Of a DNA stretch of 64,000 bases, positions 50,373-60,203 are shown piece after piece. The DNA comes from JAVBNU01 sp031551265 (GTDB lineage: Bacteria; Cyanobacteriota; Vampirovibrionia; Gastranaerophilales; Gastranaerophilaceae), in contig JAVBNU010000010.1 in NCBI GenBank assembly GCA_031551265.1, positions 1 through 64,000 of the forward strand. The letters are read 5' to 3'. The stretch's first letter is position 1. Each line of letters begins with the position of its first letter. Both the position numbers and the translations under genes were made by a program. The notes below the pieces were generated by a model. The model ran no database searches and had not been told where the DNA came from. It was given only the letters and a program-made list of their open reading frames with translations.

Positions 50373-52267
50373 TAATTATCTCCAGTTTTTGTCTTATTCA
50401 TTAGTTGTTCACGTAACTGTAACTGAAACATACGAGCTTTTTCGTCATCATCATTCGCATTTTTACAATTAGTATTAAGCTCGCTATGTATTGCATGTAT
50501 CTTACAGTCCTTTATTGTTTTGATATTTTCACAAATAACTTCATCATAGGCCTTAGCGGATAAGTTTTTGAAACTTTCCGATAAATCGTTCAACTCGGTT
50601 ATTATATCTTTAATTTCTTCATTTTCTGCAAATGTAGTGTATAGGCTTTGTAATAATTCCTTTACATTATTTACCTGAAAAAATATTTTGTCAATTGTAG
50701 AGTTTACAATTATTAATTTATCGTTTGAGAATTCAATTTCTTTCAATTTTTCGACTAAATTTGAATAATTGATTTCACCTACATATAACATAAAAAGGCT
50801 CAATAAATTTTTTTCCGCTTTTTCGCTCAAATTTGAGGATTTCTTTACAATCTTCTCGGAAAGCCTTGCAGGACGGACAATTGTATTTGTTACAATTTTT
50901 CCTAATTCTTTTTGCAAAATATCAGAATCAATGTCTAAAAGCGATGAAATCTTCATAATCTGAGTATTTCGCGTGATTGCGTTCTTTATTTCTGCCAAAT
51001 ACGGCATGACATTTTTGATAAGTTTGTTTTTATCAATGTCAGTCATGCTTGGCGTGCGCTCTTTTAGGATTTCATCAATCTGAAAATCAATCAAAAGAGG
51101 TGCTTGTTTCAAGTATTCACGGTATGTTTCGGCGCCGTTTTGCTGTATAAACTCGTCAGGGTCTTTGCCTTCGGGTGGTACAACGACTCGGATTTCGCAT
51201 GAATACTTGTCATCAGTTGTGATTGAGCCGCCGATTTCGTCGAATTGCCTGATTTCGCCAAGGCCGCCAAGTTCTTCTTTAATAACGTTAGCGCCGCGCT
51301 CGGCTGCGTTTCTGCCGGCTAAGTCGCTGTCGAAAGCAAGGTATATTCTGCGTGACTGGCTGTAGCGCGAAATTAGTTTTATGTGACTGGCTGTGAGTGA
51401 AGTACCGCAAGCCGCTACGCAGTTCTTGATACCGTGTGCCTGTGCTGAAATCACGTCAAAGTAGCCTTCCATGATGATTGTGCTGTCTTCTTCTTTAATC
51501 GCGTCTTTCGCGTGGTAAATTCCGTATAATATATTACTTTTATTGTAAACAGGCGTATCGGGCGAGTTTAAATATTTCGGGTTTTGTCCTTCATCAAGCG
51601 CGCGTGCGCCGAACGCTACTACTTTTCCATTTTCATCAATTATCGGGATAATAATGCGATGTCTAAATCGGTCTACATATCCCTCTTGTCGCTCTCGTTT
51701 AATGATTAATCCGGCTTTTTCGAGGATTTCTTCCTCAGCTTCTTTTTTCAAGGCTTTTCGCAGCTCTTCATAGTCGTTAGGAGCGTAGCCGAGCTTGTAT
51801 TCACGGATTATTTCTTCTGTAATGCCCCGTGCAGTAAGGTATTCCATGGCTTTTTTGCTGCCCGGTGATTTTTGGTCAAGCAGGTTTTTTGTGAAAAACT
51901 CTGACGCCATTTGTGTTGCCATCAGAATCTGCAACTTGAGGGGTTTTGTGTCGTGGAATTTTTCATATGCCGCAGGAAGCTCGATGCCAAGGATTTCCGC
52001 TTGTTCGCGAATAACTTCAGCGAATGATTGGTTGCGTGTTTTCATTAAAAAGCTTAAAACATCGCCGCCCTCGCCGCAGCCAAAGCACTTGTAGATGCCC
52101 TTTGCCGGATTTACAGAAAAAGAAGGTGTTTTCTCATTGTGAAACGGACAACACCCCCAGTAGTTTTGTCCTTTCTTTTTGAGAATTACACTTTGTGAAA
52201 CAACGTCTGTAATCTCCAGACGGTCTTTCACCTGTGCTGTTACTTCTTCCCACGTAGTTGTTACCAT
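50372..52267 (-). CDS. dnaG: DNA primase
   Basis: 631 residues. N-terminal CHC2 zinc finger (CCPFHNEKTPSFSV...KCFGCGEGGD at about 38-65), TOPRIM domain with MEGYFDVI and FDSDLAGRNAAERG, then the C-terminal DnaB-interaction part, helical and Lys-rich. Makes RNA primers for replication. Overlaps dgt and rpoD by a single base each; middle gene of the operon. Confidence 0.97.
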   Translation of the reverse strand: MVTTTWEEVTAQVKDRLEITDVVSQSVILKKKGQNYWGCCPFHNEKTPSFSVNPAKGIYKCFGCGEGGDVLSFLMKTRNQSFAEVIREQAEILGIELPAAYEKFHDTKPLKLQILMATQMASEFFTKNLLDQKSPGSKKAMEYLTARGITEEIIREYKLGYAPNDYEELRKALKKEAEEEILEKAGLIIKRERQEGYVDRFRHRIIIPIIDENGKVVAFGARALDEGQNPKYLNSPDTPVYNKSNILYGIYHAKDAIKEEDSTIIMEGYFDVISAQAHGIKNCVAACGTSLTASHIKLISRYSQSRRIYLAFDSDLAGRNAAERGANVIKEELGGLGEIRQFDEIGGSITTDDKYSCEIRVVVPPEGKDPDEFIQQNGAETYREYLKQAPLLIDFQIDEILKERTPSMTDIDKNKLIKNVMPYLAEIKNAITRNTQIMKISSLLDIDSDILQKELGKIVTNTIVRPARLSEKIVKKSSNLSEKAEKNLLSLFMLYVGEINYSNLVEKLKEIEFSNDKLIIVNSTIDKIFFQVNNVKELLQSLYTTFAENEEIKDIITELNDLSESFKNLSAKAYDEVICENIKTIKDCKIHAIHSELNTNCKNANDDDEKARMFQLQLREQLMNKTKTGDN

Positions 52268-53307
52268 TATATTAAACCGTTCACTTCCGCTAGTTTATAC
52301 AGATAATCGTCATTGTTTTCTTTTTGGATAAATTTTGGCATAAAATACTCATCGTATTTTTGTACGGCATATCGGTCAGACATGCCCGAAAGATAGTCGC
52401 AAACGCAGCGTTGAGTTTTGATTTCGTCAAAAGCGCGTGATAATTTTTCGATTTTCCCCATGTAATAGTTGAACAATTCTTTCACTACTCTCTTAGCTAT
52501 CTGTTCCTGATGTTTTGCCGCTGAATTAAAGTATACATTTTCAAACATCCATGCCCGCATTTTATTGAAGTAATAAAAACCTTCTTCCGACAGTGTAACT
52601 GTGTTTTTAGCTAAACTGGTCTCAATAATATTATAAATCATTTTATCCATTCGAGTTACTTTGTCGCTTGAAAGGTAGTTTTTACAGTCCTCAGGCAAAT
52701 CATCCCATGTAATAATTCCCGCTCTGACTGCGTCATCAATGTCGTGATTTATGTAGGCAATTTTGTCTGCAAATCTGACTATCCGCCCCTCAAGGGTCTG
52801 GGGCATTACATCTCCATTATGGTGGAGTATGCCGTCGATTACTTCCTCTGTTAAGTTGAGTTTCTCCAAATGTTTGACTATTCGTACACTTTGCTCGCCG
52901 TGGCTAAAACCTTCCAGCATAAGCTCATCAAGCATAAATTCGCCGGAATGCCCGAAGGGCGTGTGCCCAAGGTCGTGTCCTAATGCGATGGCTTCGGTCA
53001 AATCCTCGTTTAAATTCAACGCTTTCGCAATTATACGTGCAACATGCGCTACTTCAAGCGTATGAGTGAGTCGTGTACGGTAATGGTCGTCATTTGGAGA
53101 GAAAAATACTTGTGTTTTGTGTTTTAATCTTCTAAAAGCTTTGCAGCTTAAAATTCTGTTTCTATCCCACTGGAATTCAGTCTGAAAATCCGGGATATTC
53201 TCAGGTTTTTCACGCCCGCGTGTTTCACAGCTCTTTTGAGCAAACTCGCTTAGATTCGCTTTTTCTTTTTCTTCTAGTAATGATTTTATACTCTCTGATG
53301 TTTTCAT
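52267..53307 (-). CDS. dgt: deoxyguanosinetriphosphate triphosphohydrolase-like protein
   Basis: 346 residues. HD-domain dNTP triphosphohydrolase: RDHYRTRLTHTLEVAHVARIIA, EAIALGHDLGHTPFGHSGE (His-Asp metal site), and IRFADKIAYINHDIDDA. Shorter than E. coli Dgt (about 500) and close to the Dgt type common in Firmicutes and cyanobacteria. First gene of dgt-dnaG-rpoD, overlapping by one base. Confidence 0.93.
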   Translation of the reverse strand: MKTSESIKSLLEEKEKANLSEFAQKSCETRGREKPENIPDFQTEFQWDRNRILSCKAFRRLKHKTQVFFSPNDDHYRTRLTHTLEVAHVARIIAKALNLNEDLTEAIALGHDLGHTPFGHSGEFMLDELMLEGFSHGEQSVRIVKHLEKLNLTEEVIDGILHHNGDVMPQTLEGRIVRFADKIAYINHDIDDAVRAGIITWDDLPEDCKNYLSSDKVTRMDKMIYNIIETSLAKNTVTLSEEGFYYFNKMRAWMFENVYFNSAAKHQEQIAKRVVKELFNYYMGKIEKLSRAFDEIKTQRCVCDYLSGMSDRYAVQKYDEYFMPKFIQKENNDDYLYKLAEVNGLI

Positions 53308-53481
53308 ATTTCCTTAGTGTGCCCAAATCCTTCAAGCATGTGCTTCCCTGACAATGAACATTATAACACCTAAATCAGAAGCTTCAACTTATCAGGCTAA
53401 AACAAGTTCAGTACGTAAGTTAATAGTATTTTCTCGATTTTATATTATAATGATGAAGTAAATTGTTAAAAGGAGCTATAA

Positions 53482-54528
53482 ATGGAGATTAAAGAGTTAT
53501 TCACGATAAGAAACGTATTTTTTATAGCACTTTTAATTTTCGTTGTGTATTTTATTATTCAAATAAAAGAAATAGCCTTATTGTTTTTTGGCGCTTACGT
53601 TATAGCGTGTTCGCTGACTCCGCTGGTGGATAAACTCGAAAAAAAGAAGATGAATCGCGGTTTGGCTGCCGGTCTTGTGGTAATACTGACTTCCGTTGTT
53701 GGTGCGATATTTTTACTCCCGATTTTTATTGTGTCAATTCGTGAGGCTTCAGCGTTTTTTGAGAATATGCCAGATAAAATAGAGTGGCTGAAACATTTTC
53801 TGTCGCATACACAAATTAACGGCGCTACGTTGCTTTCGATGATTAATTTAGAGGAAATGGCTCATTCCTCATCGGCAATAGCCAAAAATGTTTTAAGCAG
53901 TTCTATTAATTTCACAAAATCAGTTGGTGAAGGTGTAGCGATTGGTTTTTCAATTATTATGATTGTGTTTTATCTTTTGCTTGATAAAAAGCTGCTGCAT
54001 AAAGCGTTGTTGAGATTTTTCCCGTCGGAAACCAGAGAAAAAGTTAAAGAAATTCACCATTCTATTGAAGAAAAAGTTGGCGGTTATGTTATCGCTCAAT
54101 CGCTTTCAATGGTAGTTGTTGGGGTTATTACGGCGCTTGGATTATTAATATTTAAAATTAAATACGCAATTGTACTTGGCTTGATAGCCGGTATTTTAGA
54201 TATTATCCCAATTATTGGGCCGATAGTGGCGTTTTCTTTAGGAGCTTTCGTCGCTCTACAAAAAGGGTGGCTGTATATTATCCCTGTTGCGGTTATCTAT
54301 GTAGGCGCGCAATGGATTTCTAATCAAATCGTCAGGCCGCTTGTTTTTGGCAAATTTATGGACATGCACCCGCTTTTAATCATATTTGCGTTTTTAGTCG
54401 CTGCAAAATTCTTGGGCGTGTGGGGCGTTATTTTAGCTCCGGCAATTGCATCATTGTTTACGGTTTTGATTGATGAACTATATTTAAAAACCGTTAATCA
54501 AGGGAGTGTAGAAACCTCAAATGAGTGA
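53482..54528 (+). CDS. AI-2E family permease (PerM/TqsA-like)
   Basis: 348 residues, polytopic: about eight hydrophobic segments, with the family motif near IPIIGPIVAFSLGAFVAL and the C-terminal LLIIFAFLVAAKFLGVWGVILAPAIAS. Members export quorum-sensing AI-2 or other solutes, or act as Na+/H+ antiporters; substrate cannot be read. AAAAGGAG upstream. Overlaps the next gene by 8 bases. Confidence 0.92.
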   Translation: MEIKELFTIRNVFFIALLIFVVYFIIQIKEIALLFFGAYVIACSLTPLVDKLEKKKMNRGLAAGLVVILTSVVGAIFLLPIFIVSIREASAFFENMPDKIEWLKHFLSHTQINGATLLSMINLEEMAHSSSAIAKNVLSSSINFTKSVGEGVAIGFSIIMIVFYLLLDKKLLHKALLRFFPSETREKVKEIHHSIEEKVGGYVIAQSLSMVVVGVITALGLLIFKIKYAIVLGLIAGILDIIPIIGPIVAFSLGAFVALQKGWLYIIPVAVIYVGAQWISNQIVRPLVFGKFMDMHPLLIIFAFLVAAKFLGVWGVILAPAIASLFTVLIDELYLKTVNQGSVETSNE

Positions 54529-56104
54529 AACTTTTTTATATAAAAGACCTGTTAAAAGTGATATTGATTTAAATATATGGCTTTGTTTCCCTGGTGTTTA
54601 TGCGTTTGGTATGTCATCTTTGGGTTATTTATCAATTTTTAAAGCATTTGATGTGCAAAAAAAGTATTTTGTAGAGCGTATTTTTACGGATACCAAAATA
54701 ACCAATAAACAGTCTTCAGAAGTAGATTTGATGGGTATTTCCGTTTCGTTTGAGATTGATTTTTTGCAGATATTCAAAATATTCGATAAGTATAAGATTC
54801 CGTACAAATCGGCTGACCGTGAGGAAGGTTATCCTCTTATTTACGGTGGTGGGCCCGTTTTGACAGCTAATCCCGAGCCGTATGCTGAGTTTTTCGACTT
54901 TATTATGATTGGCGATGGCGAGGAGGCTAATCTTCGGGTTGCTGAGTTTATTCGTGCGAATAAACAATTATCGAAAGAGGAGCTGCTCAAAAAACTGGCA
55001 GAGCTGGGCGGAATCTACGTGCCTGCGCTTACGGAATTTGATTTTAAGAATAATCAAATCAGAACGCACGGAAAACCTTTTACGGTGCATAAACAGACGG
55101 TTGAATTGACAGAATGTCTTGCGACACCGATTTTGACAGAGGATAGTTTTTTTCCTAATACGCATATCATTGAGCTATCGCGTGGGTGTCCGATGCAGTG
55201 TAAGTTTTGTATGGCGTCTTATTTGAATTTGCCGTATAGATACGCGAATTATGAGCAGATAATTAAAAGCATAGAGCTGGGATTGCAATATACAAATAAG
55301 ATTGCTTTCTTGGGCGCGTTGGTGTCGGGGCACCCAAGATTTGAAGACATTTGTGACTACGTGTACCAAAAAGTTATTAATGGCCAGCATATTGAGCTTT
55401 CAGTCTCTTCGTTGCGAGCTGACAGGGTGTCTGAGAAAGCTGTGAAAACACTTGTTGCGTGCGGGCAAAAACACGCAACAATAGCTATAGAAGCGGGTAG
55501 TGAGCGTTTAAGAAAAACTATTAACAAAAATATCACTGAAAAAGATATTTTCCATTTTGTACAAAAAGCGAGTGATAATGGTTTAAAAGGCGTAAAAATT
55601 TATGCAATGATTGGATTGCCGACTGAGACTGACAAAGATATTAAAGAGCTTGTAGATTTAATGCTGAGATTGAAAGCGAAGTATAAAACGTTTGATTTTA
55701 CGGTTAGTTTTGCAACGTTTGTGCCTAAAGCACATACTCCTTTCCAGTTTGTAGAAAGGGAAAAGCCCAAATCACTTGAGAAAAAATATAACTATGTCAA
55801 AAAACATCTTGCCAAAAAGGGTATTAAAGTGCGCGTTTCCAGTATAAAATGGGATGACGTTCAGGCTCTGTTTTCGCGTGGCGACAGAAGATTATGTGAT
55901 TACGCAATAGAAGTCTATAAAGCAGGTGGTAAATTAGGTGCGTTTAGGCAAGTTTATAAGAGTATGCAGAAGAAAAAGCTTTTGCCTGATTATGATGAGG
56001 CGGTTTATGCAACAAGGGATCCACAAAAGAATCTCGCCTGGAACTTTATAAAAATTTCACCCGGCATCGATGAGCTAATCGAAGAGTTTGAAGATTTAGC
56101 TTAA
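54521..56104 (+). CDS. B12-binding-type radical SAM protein (TIGR03960-like)
   Basis: 527 residues. N-terminal Rossmann-type B12-binding-like part (LCFPGVYAFGMSSLGYLSIFKAF...GGGPVLTANPEP...MIGDGEE), then radical SAM motif CPMQCKFC (CX3CX2C) at about 226-233, IEAGSERLRKTINKNI and a TRAM-free C-terminus. The substrate is unknown; close relatives are sometimes fused to a DUF2344 domain, which is absent here. Coupled to the permease by an 8-base overlap. Confidence 0.8.
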   Translation: MSETFLYKRPVKSDIDLNIWLCFPGVYAFGMSSLGYLSIFKAFDVQKKYFVERIFTDTKITNKQSSEVDLMGISVSFEIDFLQIFKIFDKYKIPYKSADREEGYPLIYGGGPVLTANPEPYAEFFDFIMIGDGEEANLRVAEFIRANKQLSKEELLKKLAELGGIYVPALTEFDFKNNQIRTHGKPFTVHKQTVELTECLATPILTEDSFFPNTHIIELSRGCPMQCKFCMASYLNLPYRYANYEQIIKSIELGLQYTNKIAFLGALVSGHPRFEDICDYVYQKVINGQHIELSVSSLRADRVSEKAVKTLVACGQKHATIAIEAGSERLRKTINKNITEKDIFHFVQKASDNGLKGVKIYAMIGLPTETDKDIKELVDLMLRLKAKYKTFDFTVSFATFVPKAHTPFQFVEREKPKSLEKKYNYVKKHLAKKGIKVRVSSIKWDDVQALFSRGDRRLCDYAIEVYKAGGKLGAFRQVYKSMQKKKLLPDYDEAVYATRDPQKNLAWNFIKISPGIDELIEEFEDLA

Positions 56105-56154
56105 AATTTTTGTGAATTAGGGAACCCACCCCAACATTAATTTCCCCAAAAAAT

Positions 56155-56185
56155 AACTCGTACTCACTGGAGAGGAGTACGAGTT
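56155..56185. terminator. bidirectional hairpin terminator
   Basis: AACTCGTACTC-N9-GAGTACGAGTT, 11-bp perfect stem between the convergent genes ending at 56104 and 56221, flanked by AAAAAA and TTAAAATTAT. Confidence 0.75.
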
Positions 56186-56220
56186 AAAATTATCTTAAAT
56201 TAAAAGATTAAATATATTGC

Positions 56221-58452
56221 TTATTTGCAAGCAGATTGAGCACCGCAACCAAAAGCAATAGTAACTTTTTCTTTAGGGTTAACCGCAGTTACTCTGTTGC
56301 CTTTTGTGTCTACTAAGTACATAAGCTCATCACCTGTGTATTGAAGTAAGCCTGTTGTACCTGATAATGCAGTACCAACGAAGTCTACAGGAGCTAAAAC
56401 AGCTGTTTTAGTTGAGTCAAGTAAACTACGTCCTGCTGCTTTGAATTCAGCTCTGCTTAATTCACCAACGGCAACACCAACACCTTGTGTAGTGCCTTCA
56501 ATAGCGTTACCAACGTTAGCAACCATGCCGCCTAATGTACGACCTGTAATACCGACTAAGCCACCTACTAATGCGAATGGCGCTTCTAGCGTTCTAATTA
56601 TTATGTTAGGTTTTTTCTCAGTATTAACTTGTGCACTAAGCATTTGTTTTGGCAAATCAGCTTTGTTGCAATCGCTTTCGATACGGTTATAAACCATTCT
56701 CAAAGCGCCTTTGCATTTTGTTGAAGGACGAACTACCTCTACAACTTGACCGTATACTTTGGAGCCGCATGGGAATGCGCATCCGTTAATTGTTATTTCT
56801 TCGGTAGTTGTAGCAGCGAAGTGGTCACCAACTTGTGCTGATTTTGCGCTGATTTCGTCGTTGAAACATATTTGTAATGTAGGAACGTTAACGATTTCTT
56901 CTCTTTCTAAGAATGCTGCTCCGCCTGTGCATTCGCAATCATCCATAGTGATTTTATCGTTAGTGTCATAGCCGATAGCTACACGCACGCCTTGAAGCAT
57001 AGAAGCTAGCTCAGCACGTGACGCATCTCTTTGTGGGCTAATTGTGTTAGGCATTGGGCTGTTTTTCAACGCGCCTGTTTCAAGAACTTTCGCTACAGGT
57101 ATTTTTGCCCAGCCTGGAACATTTGCGCCGTCACAATATTGGCTTAAAATGCTGTCAGCTTTGCAATCGTCCATAGGACAGTTGATACCTTTAGCTAAGA
57201 TAGTCATAGCTTCTGTTTTTGATACAGGTTTGTTCGGTTGGAATGTTTTATCCGGGTAACCGGCCATTAAACCAGCTGTTACAGCTTCGCTAATAGCTTT
57301 GTGGCCCCAGAAGCTTTTTGGTACGTCTTTGAAGCAAGAGCAAGCGTCGGTTGTTGCTTGTGCGATATCAACATTTAACCCTTTTGTGATCATTGCAGCC
57401 ATTTCTGCTCTTGAGATAGGCAGATTAGGTTTGAATGTTCTATCAGGGTAACCTGCAATAATATTATTAGCAGTTAATCTGTTGATGTCACAACCAGCCC
57501 AGAATCCAGGTGGGATGTCTTCAAACGCAGTAATTAGGGGAGCTGCTGCACCTGTTACGGGGTTGTTTTGGATAGTGTATGGCACGAATGATTTATGCAA
57601 TGCTTCCATACTGTTAGAAGATTGGATTTCAATCGGGCAATTTGCACCATTCATTTGGTTTTCGCATCGGTTTAACGCTGCACCGCCGCCACAGTTACAT
57701 CCGCAACCATTACCGCTGATAATAGGGATGTTTGCTGCTGCGCCTGTCATTTCAGGGCATGTTTGACAGCCTTTAAGAGGTACGCCTGTACCTGCACAAC
57801 CACAACCACATGGAGCTGCTGCACCTGTAACTACAGGAGCGTTAAGATAAGCACCATTAGCGTACATTGCGCCATTGTAAGCATAGTTCAAGCCATCATA
57901 GCCTAAACCCATACCGTTTGCTTCCGAACCTGTATAGTTAGGGCCGCCGAATACCCATTGAGGATATGCATATACTTGTCTTTCAAGTACGTCACTACAT
58001 CCACCCGGGCAAGACGCTGTTGCAGGGACTGCAGGTTTGTCACAAGCAGTTTTGCAAGGTGCATTTTTGTCAGCACAACGACATTTTGGCTCGCCGCACT
58101 CACATTTTGGTTTTTCCTCAGCACATTTAGGTGCTTTGTCGCATTTTGATACTTTTTTGCAACGTTTTTCTTTTTTCTTGCAGCCTTTGTCCGGTCTTGC
58201 GCATTCGCATTTATCTACCGGACAGCCGCAGCCGCAGTCTTCTACAGGAGCTGCAAAACCACAATCTTCAGGGATTGTGTTCAATGCACCCGGACACGGA
58301 GCCGTATCAGGGGTTATTGGAGTATTACAGCCGGGCAAAGGACAAGCTGCACCTGTAACTACAGGCATTGTATCTGCCATAGTTAAGGTCATTGTACTCG
58401 CAGCTATTCCAACTGTTAAAATCGCCGCAAGCGATAGTTTCTTAATAGTCAT
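56221..58452 (-). CDS. Cys-rich SLH-domain surface protein
   Basis: 743 residues. Signal peptide about 1-26. The next 130 residues are extremely Cys/Lys-rich (DCGCGCPVDKCECARPDK, then CRCADKN-type runs), a Tyr/Gly/Asn-rich stretch follows, and more CGCGC and CGCNCGGG clusters. A VTGAA-like unit recurs four times (near 31, 208, 237 and 300). Three SLH domains occupy about 310-490 (GYPDRTFKPN, GYPDKTFQPN). The C-terminal part resembles the exported protein at 40001, followed by a Gly-rich hydrophobic region. SLH proteins of this lineage tether the outer membrane to peptidoglycan. Confidence 0.85.
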   Translation of the reverse strand: MTIKKLSLAAILTVGIAASTMTLTMADTMPVVTGAACPLPGCNTPITPDTAPCPGALNTIPEDCGFAAPVEDCGCGCPVDKCECARPDKGCKKKEKRCKKVSKCDKAPKCAEEKPKCECGEPKCRCADKNAPCKTACDKPAVPATASCPGGCSDVLERQVYAYPQWVFGGPNYTGSEANGMGLGYDGLNYAYNGAMYANGAYLNAPVVTGAAAPCGCGCAGTGVPLKGCQTCPEMTGAAANIPIISGNGCGCNCGGGAALNRCENQMNGANCPIEIQSSNSMEALHKSFVPYTIQNNPVTGAAAPLITAFEDIPPGFWAGCDINRLTANNIIAGYPDRTFKPNLPISRAEMAAMITKGLNVDIAQATTDACSCFKDVPKSFWGHKAISEAVTAGLMAGYPDKTFQPNKPVSKTEAMTILAKGINCPMDDCKADSILSQYCDGANVPGWAKIPVAKVLETGALKNSPMPNTISPQRDASRAELASMLQGVRVAIGYDTNDKITMDDCECTGGAAFLEREEIVNVPTLQICFNDEISAKSAQVGDHFAATTTEEITINGCAFPCGSKVYGQVVEVVRPSTKCKGALRMVYNRIESDCNKADLPKQMLSAQVNTEKKPNIIIRTLEAPFALVGGLVGITGRTLGGMVANVGNAIEGTTQGVGVAVGELSRAEFKAAGRSLLDSTKTAVLAPVDFVGTALSGTTGLLQYTGDELMYLVDTKGNRVTAVNPKEKVTIAFGCGAQSACK

Positions 58453-58826
58453 TTTTCCCTCCTTACGTAAGAAATTATACAGGATGCTCCATTGCTGGAT
58501 TACCTGTAGCTATTGTTTACTCTATAAAAGATTTGTTATCTTTCATTTTTATATATGAATTATGAAGGCGAAATTACCTATTAATCATTACCGAAAAAGG
58601 TTATCTTATCGGGCTATTTGAAAATCTAAACTCTGAAACTAATTAGTAATGAATTTTTTTAGGCTATGAGTACATCAAACTAAGATTTGATACTAACCGT
58701 CTGAGAGTCTTCTTTAAGAAAGTTAAATTTTAACTGATAAAGCAATAGGCAAATTCACTTTTTTATGATATGCTCAAAACCCAAACACAACAACAATGTT
58801 CCCTTTTTTAACATAAGGAGACTCTT
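58453..58826. other. intergenic region without recognised gene
   Basis: 374 bases between divergent genes 56221 (minus) and 58827 (plus). A GGAGGG-type ribosome site on the minus strand serves the SLH gene and TAAGGAGACTCTT on the plus strand serves 58827. No ORF, tRNA or clear repeat found; AT-rich and probably promoter sequence for both genes. Confidence 0.5.
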
Positions 58827-59450
58827 ATGGTCGTTAATTTTAAAGGTTTTTCAGAACTCGTGAGCACGGGAGTTAAATGTATTGGAAAAACAGGCTATCG
58901 CGTCCAATCTTGGGAATCTGTAATGAACGGTAATCCGCTAATCCAGCAAATTACGAAACATGTATACTATGACGCAAACAATGAAGGGGTTAAATTTGTC
59001 ACCACAACAAGGCGAAACAGAGGTATAATCAGAGATATTGTGTATTCTAACGGGGATTTTCGCCATATTGAAACTCAAGAAGCTTATAGGATAACGTCTG
59101 GCAAAAAAGGACTCAAAGAATTTACAAAAGTTGAGCATTTTGCACCTGATTCGTATCTAACCCATGAAATCAACCGCTCAAAGCCTTCAGCCATTATAGT
59201 GGAAGAAATTAAGAAAGCGTTGAATAGAACTTGTAATAGAATAAAGAATATAATAAATGGCTCTCTTGGGAAAGTATCCGGCAAAAATAACTCTAACGCG
59301 GTTGAGTTTTCAACGATGGACTCGCATATCACTCACCGCACCCCGGAATCTTCTTTGTCTGCCGATATAATTAATAAAATACGCAAAGAGTTGAATAACC
59401 AGTACAAAGCGTATAGAAAAATTGCCAATATAGTTGATAAGTATAACTAA
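58827..59450 (+). CDS. hypothetical protein with N-terminal NFKG tag
   Basis: 207 residues with AAGGAGA upstream. N-terminus MVVNFKGFSELV echoes the Phe-Lys tags of 1562 and 12881. The middle contains NEGVKFVTTTRRNRGIIRDIVYSNGDFRHIET, possibly a beta-hairpin repeat, and the C-terminal half is basic and helical (KKALNRTCNRIKNIINGS, KELNNQYKAYRKIANIVDKY). No membrane segment. Function unknown. Confidence 0.65.
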   Translation: MVVNFKGFSELVSTGVKCIGKTGYRVQSWESVMNGNPLIQQITKHVYYDANNEGVKFVTTTRRNRGIIRDIVYSNGDFRHIETQEAYRITSGKKGLKEFTKVEHFAPDSYLTHEINRSKPSAIIVEEIKKALNRTCNRIKNIINGSLGKVSGKNNSNAVEFSTMDSHITHRTPESSLSADIINKIRKELNNQYKAYRKIANIVDKYN

Positions 59451-59456
59451 AAAAAT

Positions 59457-59480
59457 AGAGTCTGAATTTCAGACTCTTTT
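59457..59480. terminator. bidirectional terminator
   Basis: AGAGTCTGAA-TTTCAGACTCTTTT: 10-bp stem between the convergent genes ending at 59450 and 59505, T-run on the plus strand side. Confidence 0.85.
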
Positions 59481-59504
59481 ATAGTGTATAAAAAGTTTAT
59501 TTTA

Positions 59505-60098
59505 TTATTCTTCTGTTTCAGCAGGTGCTTCAGCTGTTTCGGCTGTTTCTTCAACGGCTTCTTCTTTTTTAGCTTTAGCTGCTTTTTTCTCTTTTATTTC
59601 TTTAACTTCTTCTTGTACTTCTTCTTCGATAATTTCGTTTTTGATTACTTCAGAAGCGTTTACGATTAAAGCGATATCAGCTTTAACTTTTGAAGTTAAT
59701 TTGATTAAGATTCTGTACTCGCCAACTTTATTAACTGCTGAGTCAACGGAAATATTCTTTCTATCAAGGTCTAAGCCTGTTTTTTCTTTGAGTTCTTCAG
59801 AAATTTTCTTAGTTGTAATTGTACCGAATAATTTGCCTGTTTCACCGGCTTTTACCGACATTTCAAGTTTGCCTAAATCTTCAATCTTTTTAGCTACTTC
59901 CATAGCTTCCTGATGTAATTTTTCTTGTTTAGCTTTGATGCGGGCTATGTTTTGTTCTCTCTTTGCTAAAGCGCCTTTTGTCGCCATTTCAGCCATGTTC
60001 TGTGGTATTAAAAAATTTCTTGCATAACCGTCTTTTACTACTATAACATCGCCTGTTTCGCCCAGGTTTTGTACTTCACGTTTTAATATAACTTGCAT
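59505..60098 (-). CDS. rplI: ribosomal protein bL9 with acidic C-terminal extension
   Basis: 197 residues; usual L9 is about 150. Classic N-terminal domain MQVILKREVQNLGETGDVIVVKDGYARNFLIP, long helix, then a C-terminal domain with LFGTITTKKISEEL. The last 50 residues are a Glu/Lys/Ala-rich tail (IIEEEVQEEVKEIKEKKAAKAKK) not present in most bacteria. Shine-Dalgarno AAGGAGAC upstream. Confidence 0.94.
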   Translation of the reverse strand: MQVILKREVQNLGETGDVIVVKDGYARNFLIPQNMAEMATKGALAKREQNIARIKAKQEKLHQEAMEVAKKIEDLGKLEMSVKAGETGKLFGTITTKKISEELKEKTGLDLDRKNISVDSAVNKVGEYRILIKLTSKVKADIALIVNASEVIKNEIIEEEVQEEVKEIKEKKAAKAKKEEAVEETAETAEAPAETEE

Positions 60099-60203
60099 TT
60101 GTTAAGTCTCCTTACTTATTTTTAACTATGTTTATAATAGTAATTTAAACAAAATTATTTGTCATGTACCTGTATTATTGGTGGGCTGGCGAGGCCACCC
60201 TAT

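Noticed and set aside
56221..58452. Metallothionein-like reading of the Cys-rich N-terminus
   Set aside because: The protein has a signal peptide and three SLH domains, so the Cys clusters are more likely structural at the cell surface; metal binding not excluded.
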